DNA of 8,779 nt from assembly GCA_946482625.1 (NCBI GenBank), contig CAMLSH010000140.1, forward strand, positions 1 to 8,779, read 5' to 3'. How positions within the stretch are numbered: position 1 is the first letter of the stretch; the number at the start of each line of letters is the position of its first letter. The notes under the pieces are model-generated. The model saw only the letters and a list, made by a program, of their open reading frames with translations, made no database searches and was not told the origin of the DNA. A program made the position numbers and the translations under genes. Shown piece by piece: positions 1 through 4,835 of the stretch. The DNA comes from an uncultured Opitutaceae bacterium. Lineage in GTDB: Bacteria > Verrucomicrobiota > Verrucomicrobiae > Opitutales > Opitutaceae.

Positions 1-112
1 GTATGCGGAGGAGAGCGGGCGATGCGTACGGTTTTTGGCGGGAGGGACAGACAAGACAGATGGGAATCGCGTGAATCGGAGACCGGAGCCCGGAGGGTTG
101 GAACCGCTAATG

Positions 113-134
113 GATTTCGCCAATGGGCGAAATC
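113..134. repeat. Perfect 9-bp-stem hairpin
   Basis: GATTTCGCC (113-121) and GGCGAAATC (126-134) are exact reverse complements around a 4-nt loop, AATG. No T-run follows on either strand, so this is not a classical intrinsic terminator. It lies about 130 bp past the stop of the minus-strand 162-residue gene. It could be a transcript-end structure or a degenerate intergenic repeat. The pairing is seen directly; the function is unknown. Confidence 0.5.
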
Positions 135-180
135 TTGGGAGTGCGGCTCCGGCTGATCGCCTGCGCGGTTGGGCGGAGGT

Positions 181-197
181 GTCTGCTAATCGCAGAC
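181..197. repeat. Perfect 6-bp-stem hairpin
   Basis: GTCTGC (181-186) and GCAGAC (192-197) pair exactly across the loop TAATC. It lies 64 bp past the stop of the minus-strand gene at 261-749. No T-tract follows, so a terminator role is weak. Confidence 0.4.
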
Positions 198-260
198 GGG
201 GAGTGGCTTGATCTGGGTCTTCGTACCGCAAGATAGCTTCCCTAAGTATAGCCGCCTTCT

Positions 261-749
261 TCAGGTTTCTTCTTGTTTGGTTTCGAAGTACGGGGATTCG
301 AAAGGCTCAACATACAGGCCGAGAGCAGAGGCCGCAGCGATAGAAGAGGGACACTCGCTCGTGACGCCAACGTACATGTAGTAGTCGTAACCGAAATGGA
401 GAAACCGACCTTCACTCTCAAGTTTGCACCAGAACTCTTCCCGTAAAACTGATCGACAAACTGCGGGTAGATCCTCGTCGGTAATCAGGGAGTTTTCATT
501 TGGGCCGCGTGCTGGATCAGTGTGATTCTCGACTGAGACTGCATGCAGATAAGGGGAATTGTCTTCTGCTAAGAATCTCTTCGCGATCTCGATGTAGGCG
601 GACTCTACGCGGAGATAGTCTTCTTTGCTGAGGACGACGCCTCCGTGCGACCGGCCGATATCGTTGAATGACGTCCATTCTTGCTTGATGTAAGCATCCT
701 TAGAATCCCTGCACGCCGGATCATATTTGGTGACGCGGGATTGGTGCAT
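261..749 (-). CDS. Hypothetical protein, 162 aa, low-GC orphan
   Basis: I do not recognise this protein. The ATG at 747-749 is preceded on the minus strand by AGGA about five bases upstream, the best ribosome binding site in this half of the window. The product looks cytoplasmic: no signal peptide and no membrane segment, many acidic residues, and an aromatic stretch HFGYDYYMYVG around residues 117-127. It ends in a charged tail, KQEET. Hand-counted GC over 301-720 is about 52%, against 65-70% for neighbouring genes, which suggests horizontal acquisition (inference). It lies 44 bp downstream of the PEP-CTERM gene on the same strand, so read-through is possible, though nothing links the two functionally. 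Small soluble orphans of this type are sometimes immunity or accessory proteins, but no motif here supports that. Confidence 0.75.
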   Translation of the reverse strand: MHQSRVTKYDPACRDSKDAYIKQEWTSFNDIGRSHGGVVLSKEDYLRVESAYIEIAKRFLAEDNSPYLHAVSVENHTDPARGPNENSLITDEDLPAVCRSVLREEFWCKLESEGRFLHFGYDYYMYVGVTSECPSSIAAASALGLYVEPFESPYFETKQEET

Positions 750-755
750 CTTGTC

Positions 756-771
756 CTAACTGTGATGTTAG
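756..771. promoter_or_regulatory. Inverted repeat at the ribosome binding site of the 162-aa gene
   Basis: CTAAC (756-760) and GTTAG (767-771) are inverted around six bases. On the minus strand the downstream arm runs directly into the AGGA element and then the ATG at 749. The repeat could be a small operator or an RNA hairpin next to the ribosome binding site. The short arms make chance occurrence quite possible. Confidence 0.3.
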
Positions 772-793
772 CCCGCCATCACCCGGCAACCGC

Positions 794-2899
794 TTACTTG
801 CGGCGGCGGTATTCGAAGATGGCGACGAGGCCCAGGCCGAGGGCCATCAGGAGGTAGGTCGAAGGCTCGGGAACCGGGGTAAATGTGATCGCGAGGCCGG
901 TGCCGTTTTCGGTGATGAGAAACGTGCCGCCGCCGAGGTTGTTTTGGAAACCGGTGGAGTTGATCGCGAAGAGGTCGGTCGAGAAGCCGTTGATTTTATC
1001 CGACGTGGCGAACGTCCAGCTGTAGCTTTGGGTCGCGTCGAAAATGCTGACCGGGCCGGTCGTGCCGTTGGCGCTAAGGGTCACCAGATCGATCGTGAAC
1101 GGGCTGCCGCTGGTGGAGGAAATGTTGAGCGGGCTGCCGATGACGTTGATCATATCCCAGCCGGTGCCAGCGGAGCCGGTGGGGCTGAGGAGATTGAATG
1201 TGAGACTGCCGCCGGCGCCGAGGGTGAGGCCGTTGGTGAAGGAGAGCGTGCCGATGTGCGTGTTGCTGCCGGGGGAGAGGCGGGCGCCGTTGGCGATGGT
1301 GGTGCCGCCGATCGCGCCGAAGGTGCCGTAGCCGGAGAGAGTGGCGCCGCTGGAGAGGGTGAGCTGGTTCGAGAGGAGGACGGATTGCGCGACGCTCAGC
1401 GTGGCGCGGTCGGCGACGGTGACGCCGCCGAGGCCGAGGGCGTTGTTGCTGCCGGCGAGGAGGGTGCCGCCGAGGACCTGGGTGCCGCCGGCGTAGGTGT
1501 TGGCGCCTTTGAGTTCGACGGTGCCGCCTTGCGGATCGAAGGAGTTGGTCTGGCCGATGACGACGCCCGGGATGTTGTTGCCGAGGGTCGAGGCGACGGT
1601 GAGGTGGCCGCCTTTGACGGCGGTGAGGTAAAGGTCGTCGCCGGTGGTGGGCGTGATGTCGCCGGTGAGGGTGACGCGGGTGCTCGTTCCCAGATAGTAG
1701 GGATCGGTGCGGGTGCCGCCCATGGAGAGGTCGATGGCGTGCGTGACGGTGCGCGGGGCGGCTATATTCGCGGAGTCGATACCGACGATGGCTTGCGAGC
1801 TGCCGATGGTGTTGAAGCGGCTGAGGAAGCCGGCGGGGGTGACGACGAAGTTTTCCGTGTAGCCTGCGTAGCCGGGGCCGTTGAGGTTCAGGCGCTGGGT
1901 GACGAGTGCGGGCGAGGTGCCGGGGAGGGCTTTGCTGCTGTCGAGAACGAGGACGGAGTTGAGGATGTTGACCTGGCCGTTGAAGGAATTGCCGCCGCGG
2001 AGGACGAGCGTGAGCGGTGAGCCGAAATCGGAGCGCAGGTCCACGCCGCGGGTGTCGCCGGTGAGGCTGCTCTCGACGTAAAGCGTGCCGGCGCCACCGC
2101 TGAAGCGATAGTCGCTGGTGGAGTCGACCACGATCTGACCGGTGATGCGGGCGGAGGTTTGCGAACCGAGGCCGGCGTAGTTGGCGAGGCTGGTGAGATC
2201 GAGTTGATCGCTGAATACCGTGGGCGAAGTCTGGCCGCTGGCGGTGTCGAAGCCGATCGCGCCGCGAAAGTCGGCGGTGTCGAGCTGGTCGAGAAAACTG
2301 GACTGAACGAACTGATTGAAAGTGATCCCAACGTAGGCGCCGGTGTTGGACTCGATGCGGCCGGCGTTGGGGATGGAAGCGGTCGAGGTGAAGGTGAGGC
2401 TGCCGCTTTCGACGCGGGTGCCGCCGGCGTAGAGATTGAGGCCGGAAAGAACGAGGTCACCGGAGCCGCTCTTGGTGAGGCCAGCGCCGCCGAGAATCGT
2501 GCCGGAGATTTCCACGGAGCCGGAGGAAACGCTGACCGTCTGGTCGGTACCGGCGAGAGTGAGAACGATGCCCGGCGAGAAATACACGCCGCTGGTGGCG
2601 GAGGCGTCGATGCCGTGATCGACGCGGAGCAGAGCCAGTCCGGAGAACGAATAACTGGCGGTGGTCTCGACTTGGATGCTGGCGAGATTGAGGAGGCCGA
2701 AGAAGGGGAGCTCGACGTGTCCCGCGCCTTGTTCGCCGAAGACCACCGTGGCGGTGCCATCATCGGGCGGGACGATGCCGCCAGACCAGTTGGCGGGATT
2801 GTCGTAGCGGTCGTTGTTTCCTGCACCGGTCCACGTGAACGTGGCGGCGGCCGAAAGGGACGCCAAGGAAGCGAAGAGGAGTGGGTGCAGCCAACGCAT
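794..2899 (-). CDS. PEP-CTERM protein with autotransporter-associated repeats
   Basis: A 701-residue secreted protein. Residues 1-19 are a signal peptide (short basic start, Leu/Ala-rich core, cleavage near SAAA). The mature N-terminus carries the pattern FTWTGAG...NPANW, common at the start of secreted repeat proteins of Verrucomicrobiota and Planctomycetota. The body is Gly/Ser/Thr-rich beta-helix-like sequence with autotransporter-associated repeats, clearest at about 139-170 (GSGDLVLSG...YAGGTRVESGSL) and 457-487 (GTVELKGANTYAGGTQVLGGTL), with a weaker copy near 293-320. I see no cysteine. Residues 675-701 form the PEP-CTERM sorting signal: PVPEPST, one hydrophobic helix, then YRRRK. By family knowledge an exosortase (EpsH/XrtA type) would process this tail, linking the protein to the envelope or extracellular matrix. 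No exosortase or beta-barrel translocator is in the window. The start codon at 2897-2899 fits the signal peptide; no Shine-Dalgarno is visible. The substrate or partner is unknown. Confidence 0.9.
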   Translation of the reverse strand: MRWLHPLLFASLASLSAAATFTWTGAGNNDRYDNPANWSGGIVPPDDGTATVVFGEQGAGHVELPFFGLLNLASIQVETTASYSFSGLALLRVDHGIDASATSGVYFSPGIVLTLAGTDQTVSVSSGSVEISGTILGGAGLTKSGSGDLVLSGLNLYAGGTRVESGSLTFTSTASIPNAGRIESNTGAYVGITFNQFVQSSFLDQLDTADFRGAIGFDTASGQTSPTVFSDQLDLTSLANYAGLGSQTSARITGQIVVDSTSDYRFSGGAGTLYVESSLTGDTRGVDLRSDFGSPLTLVLRGGNSFNGQVNILNSVLVLDSSKALPGTSPALVTQRLNLNGPGYAGYTENFVVTPAGFLSRFNTIGSSQAIVGIDSANIAAPRTVTHAIDLSMGGTRTDPYYLGTSTRVTLTGDITPTTGDDLYLTAVKGGHLTVASTLGNNIPGVVIGQTNSFDPQGGTVELKGANTYAGGTQVLGGTLLAGSNNALGLGGVTVADRATLSVAQSVLLSNQLTLSSGATLSGYGTFGAIGGTTIANGARLSPGSNTHIGTLSFTNGLTLGAGGSLTFNLLSPTGSAGTGWDMINVIGSPLNISSTSGSPFTIDLVTLSANGTTGPVSIFDATQSYSWTFATSDKINGFSTDLFAINSTGFQNNLGGGTFLITENGTGLAITFTPVPEPSTYLLMALGLGLVAIFEYRRRK

Positions 2900-2906
2900 C
2901 GGACGA

Positions 2907-2924
2907 CTGGGGTGTTAGCCCCAG
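2907..2924. promoter_or_regulatory. Hairpin in the 5' leader of the PEP-CTERM gene
   Basis: CTGGGG (2907-2912) and CCCCAG (2919-2924) pair perfectly over a 6-nt loop. In the minus-strand transcript the stem begins only seven bases before the ATG at 2899, where a ribosome binding site would normally lie. It could limit translation initiation or be part of an operator. No terminator-like T-run is present. The pairing is seen directly; the role is inference. Confidence 0.4.
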
Positions 2925-2928
2925 TTAT

Positions 2929-2940
2929 TTGCACTTGCAA
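2929..2940. promoter_or_regulatory. Short palindrome TTGCACTTGCAA upstream of the PEP-CTERM gene
   Basis: TTGCA and TGCAA are inverted around two bases, 30-41 bases upstream of the PEP-CTERM start. Its size and place suit a repressor or activator operator. I could not fit a sigma-54 promoter, because the spacing from an upstream TGGC is too short. No regulator gene is nearby, so the assignment is tentative. Confidence 0.3.
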
Positions 2941-3124
2941 GCCGCCATCCGTATTTGCCGCGGGGTTTGAGAGGAGTTTTACGGGGCGGGGCTGAGGGCT
3001 CGGAAGTAGCGAGTAGTGGGAAGGGAGTAGGGGCGGCGGAGCAGCGACGGGACGCGCGGGAGCGGCTTGGGGGGGAGGGCTCCCGTGAGTCGATGGGGTG
3101 TCGGCGAAATGAATCGTGGCGCGG
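2941..3124. other. Non-coding spacer between the PEP-CTERM gene and tesA
   Basis: Both flanking genes run on the minus strand, so this holds the promoter region of the PEP-CTERM gene and the 3' side of tesA. The segment around 3004-3031 is purine-rich with repeated GAGTAG/AGTAG motifs and looks like degenerate simple repeat. Open frames crossing it are Arg/Pro- or Gly-rich shadows with no family features. Confidence 0.5.
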
Positions 3125-3159
3125 GCGATGTCGATCAACGCGCCGGGACGGCGCGTTCC
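3125..3159. repeat. Palindromic intergenic repeat, copy A
   Basis: Arms AACGCGCC (3137-3144) and GGCGCGTT (3150-3157) form a perfect 8-bp stem with loop GGGAC. The 24 bases 3136-3159 are identical to 4733-4756, and over 35 bases (3125-3159 against 4722-4756) 32 match. This is the form of a REP-type extragenic palindrome. It starts about 12 bases past the tesA stop on the minus strand, so it may also protect or end that transcript, though there is no T-run. Confidence 0.75.
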
Positions 3160-3179
3160 TCCCTATGGAACCTAGGGAG
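3159..3179 (-). terminator. Hairpin overlapping the tesA stop codon
   Basis: CTCCCTA (3159-3165) and TAGGGAG (3173-3179) form a perfect 7-bp stem with a 7-nt loop. The tesA stop codon (TAG on the minus strand, 3172-3174) falls inside it, and the larger palindrome A follows at once. Two stacked stem-loops after a gene suggest a 3'-end structure. Lack of a U-tract argues against a standard intrinsic terminator. Confidence 0.4.
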
Positions 3180-3879
3180 TCTGGGGTGTTGCGACCAGGA
3201 GCGGGCGGATGATTTTCCAGACGGTTTCGGCGACGCGGGCGTGGCCTTCGGCGGTGGGGTGGACGCCGTCGGGGAGGTTGAGCTTTGGGTCGCCGCCAAC
3301 GCCTTCGAGGAGGAAGGGGATGAGGGTGGCGTCGTTTTTCTTCGCGAGGTCGGGGTAGATGGCGCGGAAGGAGGTGGTGTAGTCGGCGCCCATGCTCGTG
3401 GGCATTTCCATACCGGCGATGACGATGTGGGTGGCCGGGTTTTTGGCGCGCACGCGATCAATGATGCCTTGGAGGTTGGCGCGGGCGACATCGGGTGAGA
3501 GGCCGCGGAGGCCGTCGTTGCCGCCGAGTTCGAGGACGAAGATGTGGACAGGCTGGCGCATGATCCAATCAAGACGGCGGAGTCCGCCGGCGGTGGTTTC
3601 GCCGGAGAGACCGGCGTTGATGACGCGCCAGGGGAGTTTTTCGGCGGTGATTTTTTCCTGGATGCGACCGGGGAAGGCGAGGGAGGGATCGTCGAGACCG
3701 TAGCCGGCGGTGAGGCTGTCGCCGAAGAAGAGGATGGTCTTCACGGCGGGCGCGGCGGATTTGGGCGTCTGCGTCGAAGCGGCGTCAGCGGCAAAAGCGG
3801 TGGCGTGGAGAAAGGACGAGGCGATGATCAGCGCGTAGGTGAAAAGTGGAAACAAGAAGCGCGTGTGGAATGAGGTCAT
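3172..3879 (-). CDS. tesA: Periplasmic TesA-like SGNH/GDSL lysophospholipase/thioesterase
   Basis: Translation from the ATG at 3877-3879 gives 235 residues. The frame opens further upstream (ATG at 3939), but only the internal start puts a signal peptide at the N-terminus: basic MTSFHTRF, a hydrophobic run, and a cleavage motif TAFA-AD near residue 30. The mature part of about 205 residues is close to E. coli TesA. All SGNH blocks are present: GDSL with nucleophile Ser55, NAGLSGET with Gly90, LELGGNDGLRG with Asn121, and DGVHP with Asp204 and His207. The GGNDGLRG string is characteristic of TesA within the family. The enzyme hydrolyses acyl esters or thioesters, with lysophospholipids and acyl-CoA analogues as known substrates. 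It is divergent from ybbA and ybbP, as in E. coli, which strengthens the assignment. No Shine-Dalgarno is visible before the start. The natural substrate here is unknown. Confidence 0.92.
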   Translation of the reverse strand: MTSFHTRFLFPLFTYALIIASSFLHATAFAADAASTQTPKSAAPAVKTILFFGDSLTAGYGLDDPSLAFPGRIQEKITAEKLPWRVINAGLSGETTAGGLRRLDWIMRQPVHIFVLELGGNDGLRGLSPDVARANLQGIIDRVRAKNPATHIVIAGMEMPTSMGADYTTSFRAIYPDLAKKNDATLIPFLLEGVGGDPKLNLPDGVHPTAEGHARVAETVWKIIRPLLVATPQTP

Positions 3880-3923
3880 CGTTTGCTTAAGGAGGTTCAG
3901 GTGCTTTCTTCCGGCACTCCCGC
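3880..3923. promoter_or_regulatory. Compact divergent intergenic region tesA/ybbA
   Basis: Only 44 bp separate the two start codons, so both promoters must lie here or reach into the opposite coding sequence, and shared regulation is likely. I could not identify convincing -35/-10 boxes. A strong Shine-Dalgarno-like AAGGAGG (3889-3895) lies on the plus strand, but 28 bases before the first ybbA ATG, too far to serve it directly. Confidence 0.5.
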
Positions 3924-3945
3924 ATGTGTGCTCAAGCAATGTTGA
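3901..3945 (+). CDS. Possible 14-codon leader ORF overlapping the ybbA start
   Basis: AAGGAGG (3889-3895) is followed after five bases (TTCAG) by GTG at 3901, an ideal initiation spacing. The frame reads VLSSGTPACVLKQC and stops at TGA 3943-3945. It overlaps both candidate ybbA starts (3924 and 3939) in another frame. Neither ybbA start has its own Shine-Dalgarno, so ribosomes finishing this leader could re-initiate at 3939. The peptide has two Cys but no obvious attenuator codon run. It may be a chance frame behind a chance purine block; no homologue is recognised. Confidence 0.3.
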   Translation: MLSSGTPACVLKQC

Positions 3946-4619
3946 ATGTCCAGCGACTGACCCAAACGTATCCGACCGCCCATGGCGCGCTCACGGTTTT
4001 GCATGAAGTGAGTTTCTCGATCGAAGCCGGCGCGAGCCTGGCGATCGTGGGGCCGTCGGGTAGCGGGAAAACGACACTGCTCGGACTCTGCGCGGGGCTC
4101 GACCGGCCGGGCGGCGGTTCGGTGGAACTGGCAGGCGTGGATATCGGCGGGCTGAGTGAGGATGCGCGCGCGAAGGTGCGCAACGAGCACGTGGGTTTTG
4201 TGTTTCAGAATTTCCAACTGATCCCGACGCTGACGGCGCTGGAAAACGTGCTGGTGCCGCTGGAGCTGCGCGGTGAACGCGGCAAGGAGCCGGAAGCGCG
4301 GGAGTTGCTGGCGCGGGTCGGGCTCGGCGAGCGCGAAGATCATTTTCCGATTCAGCTTTCGGGCGGTGAACAGCAGCGCGTGGCGTTGGCGCGGGCGTTT
4401 ATCAATCGGCCGAAAATTTTGTTCTGCGACGAGCCGACGGGGAATCTCGATGGGGTGACAGCGCACGCGATGGTGGAGCTGATCTTTGGGTTGAATCGCG
4501 AACGCGGCACGACGCTGGTGCTCGTCACGCATGATCTGGAACTTGCCGGGAAATGTCGGCGGGTGATCCGGCTGAAGTCGGGGAAGGTCGTGAGCGATGA
4601 GATGAAGGGGGCGGTGTGA
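3924..4619 (+). CDS. ybbA: ABC transporter ATP-binding protein, YbbA/LolD type
   Basis: Cytoplasmic ATPase of 231 residues, the usual length of the LolD/MacB/FtsE class. All nucleotide-binding motifs are intact: Walker A GPSGSGKT (43-50), Q-loop Gln95 in FVFQNFQL, signature LSGGEQQR (145-152), Walker B ILFCDEP with Asp169 and Glu170, D-loop NLDG (174-177), and switch His203. It should power the permease encoded next, and the divergent tesA neighbour points to YbbA rather than LolD. The start is uncertain: ATG 3924 and ATG 3939 are both in frame, and family alignment (MLNVQRLTQTY) favours the second. The first in-frame stop upstream is at 3888, with no other start codon between. Unlike typical ybbAP operons, where the genes lie close together, 216 bp separate this stop from the permease start. 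Confidence 0.92.
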   Translation: MCAQAMLNVQRLTQTYPTAHGALTVLHEVSFSIEAGASLAIVGPSGSGKTTLLGLCAGLDRPGGGSVELAGVDIGGLSEDARAKVRNEHVGFVFQNFQLIPTLTALENVLVPLELRGERGKEPEARELLARVGLGEREDHFPIQLSGGEQQRVALARAFINRPKILFCDEPTGNLDGVTAHAMVELIFGLNRERGTTLVLVTHDLELAGKCRRVIRLKSGKVVSDEMKGAV

Positions 4620-4637
4620 ACCTCATCGGAATGATTA

Positions 4638-4675
4638 CACAGAGAGCACAGAGTGGGAAACCGGAGTGCACGGAG
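4638..4675 (+). repeat. Degenerate CACAGAG direct repeats
   Basis: CACAGAG occurs at 4638-4644 and 4647-4653, and the variant CACGGAG at 4669-4675. This resembles low-complexity CACAGAG-type intergenic repeats that I associate with Verrucomicrobiota genomes (recollection, not a search). It directly follows ybbA and no gene covers it. Confidence 0.4.
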
Positions 4676-4721
4676 AGTTGCAGGTTGGTGGAGTCGGCGG
4701 GCGTTGGCGCGTCCTTGAAAC

Positions 4722-4756
4722 GCGATATTGAACAACGCGCCGGGACGGCGCGTTCC
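4722..4756. repeat. Palindromic intergenic repeat, copy B
   Basis: This is the second copy of the palindrome seen after tesA. Arms AACGCGCC (4734-4741) and GGCGCGTT (4747-4754) flank the loop GGGAC, and 24 bases are identical to 3136-3159. It sits between ybbA and ybbP, so it would be transcribed as a stable stem-loop within the operon mRNA. Confidence 0.75.
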
Positions 4757-4763
4757 ACCGTCA

Positions 4764-4793
4764 ATCCCGGGATCGTCGATTTCGCGATATCGA
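4764..4793. repeat. Two adjacent short palindromes
   Basis: ATCCCGGGAT (4764-4773) is a perfect 10-bp palindrome. Positions 4776-4793 (TCGAT...ATCGA) form an 18-bp palindrome with one mismatched pair. They lie between repeat elements B and C and may belong to the same composite element. No function can be read from them. Confidence 0.35.
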
Positions 4794-4801
4794 GTCCAAC
4801 C

Positions 4802-4823
4802 GGCGCGTTAGGGATAACGCGCC
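4802..4823. repeat. Palindrome C, inverted-arm variant before ybbP
   Basis: GGCGCGTT (4802-4809) and AACGCGCC (4816-4823) form an 8-bp stem around AGGGAT. The arms are the same 8-mers as in copies A and B but in the opposite order, so they can also pair with the arms of copy B. The stem ends 12 bases before the permease ATG, in the place of the ribosome binding site. Confidence 0.65.
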
Positions 4824-4835
4824 CTACCTTCTGAC

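Larger units (their letters stand above)
1..260. other. Non-coding stretch with two short hairpins
   Basis: I see no convincing gene here. Plus frame 2 is open from the window edge to a TGA at 209-211, but its translation is rich in Arg and Gly, lacks a recognisable family and has no codon bias like the neighbours, so I do not call it. The stretch contains two perfect inverted repeats (113-134 and 181-197, listed separately). It lies downstream of the minus-strand gene ending at 261, so it may be that gene's 3' untranslated region. Confidence 0.5.

Noticed and set aside
2..211. Possible C-terminal end of a plus-strand gene entering from the left edge
   Set aside because: The 69-codon frame has no recognisable family and no neighbour-like codon bias, and includes a strong hairpin; too weak to call.
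740..780. Integron attC site before the low-GC orphan gene (CTAAC/GTTAG boxes)
   Set aside because: The boxes are only six bases apart, far too close for an attC, the consensus fits imperfectly, and no matching site follows the gene's stop.
944..2020. Long plus-strand open frame antisense to the PEP-CTERM gene (358 codons)
   Set aside because: The translation is Gly/Ala/Glu/Arg-rich low-complexity sequence with no family features, as expected opposite a high-GC gene. The minus-strand product has a signal peptide, repeats and a sorting tail.
2159..2995. Plus-strand open frame of 278 codons
   Set aside because: It is an antisense shadow of the 5' half of the PEP-CTERM gene with no recognisable domain.
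1888..3138. Minus-strand open frame of 416 codons overlapping the PEP-CTERM gene
   Set aside because: It is Ser/Pro/Ala/Arg-rich out-of-frame sequence overlapping a clearly real gene on the same strand.
3067..3572. Open frames on both strands overlapping the 3' part of tesA
   Set aside because: Both are compositionally biased shadows; the tesA frame carries the complete SGNH block series.
3880..3939. Longer tesA start at 3939 adding 20 residues
   Set aside because: The extension would bury the signal peptide and would overlap the ybbA start region; the ATG at 3877-3879 gives a normal exported protein.
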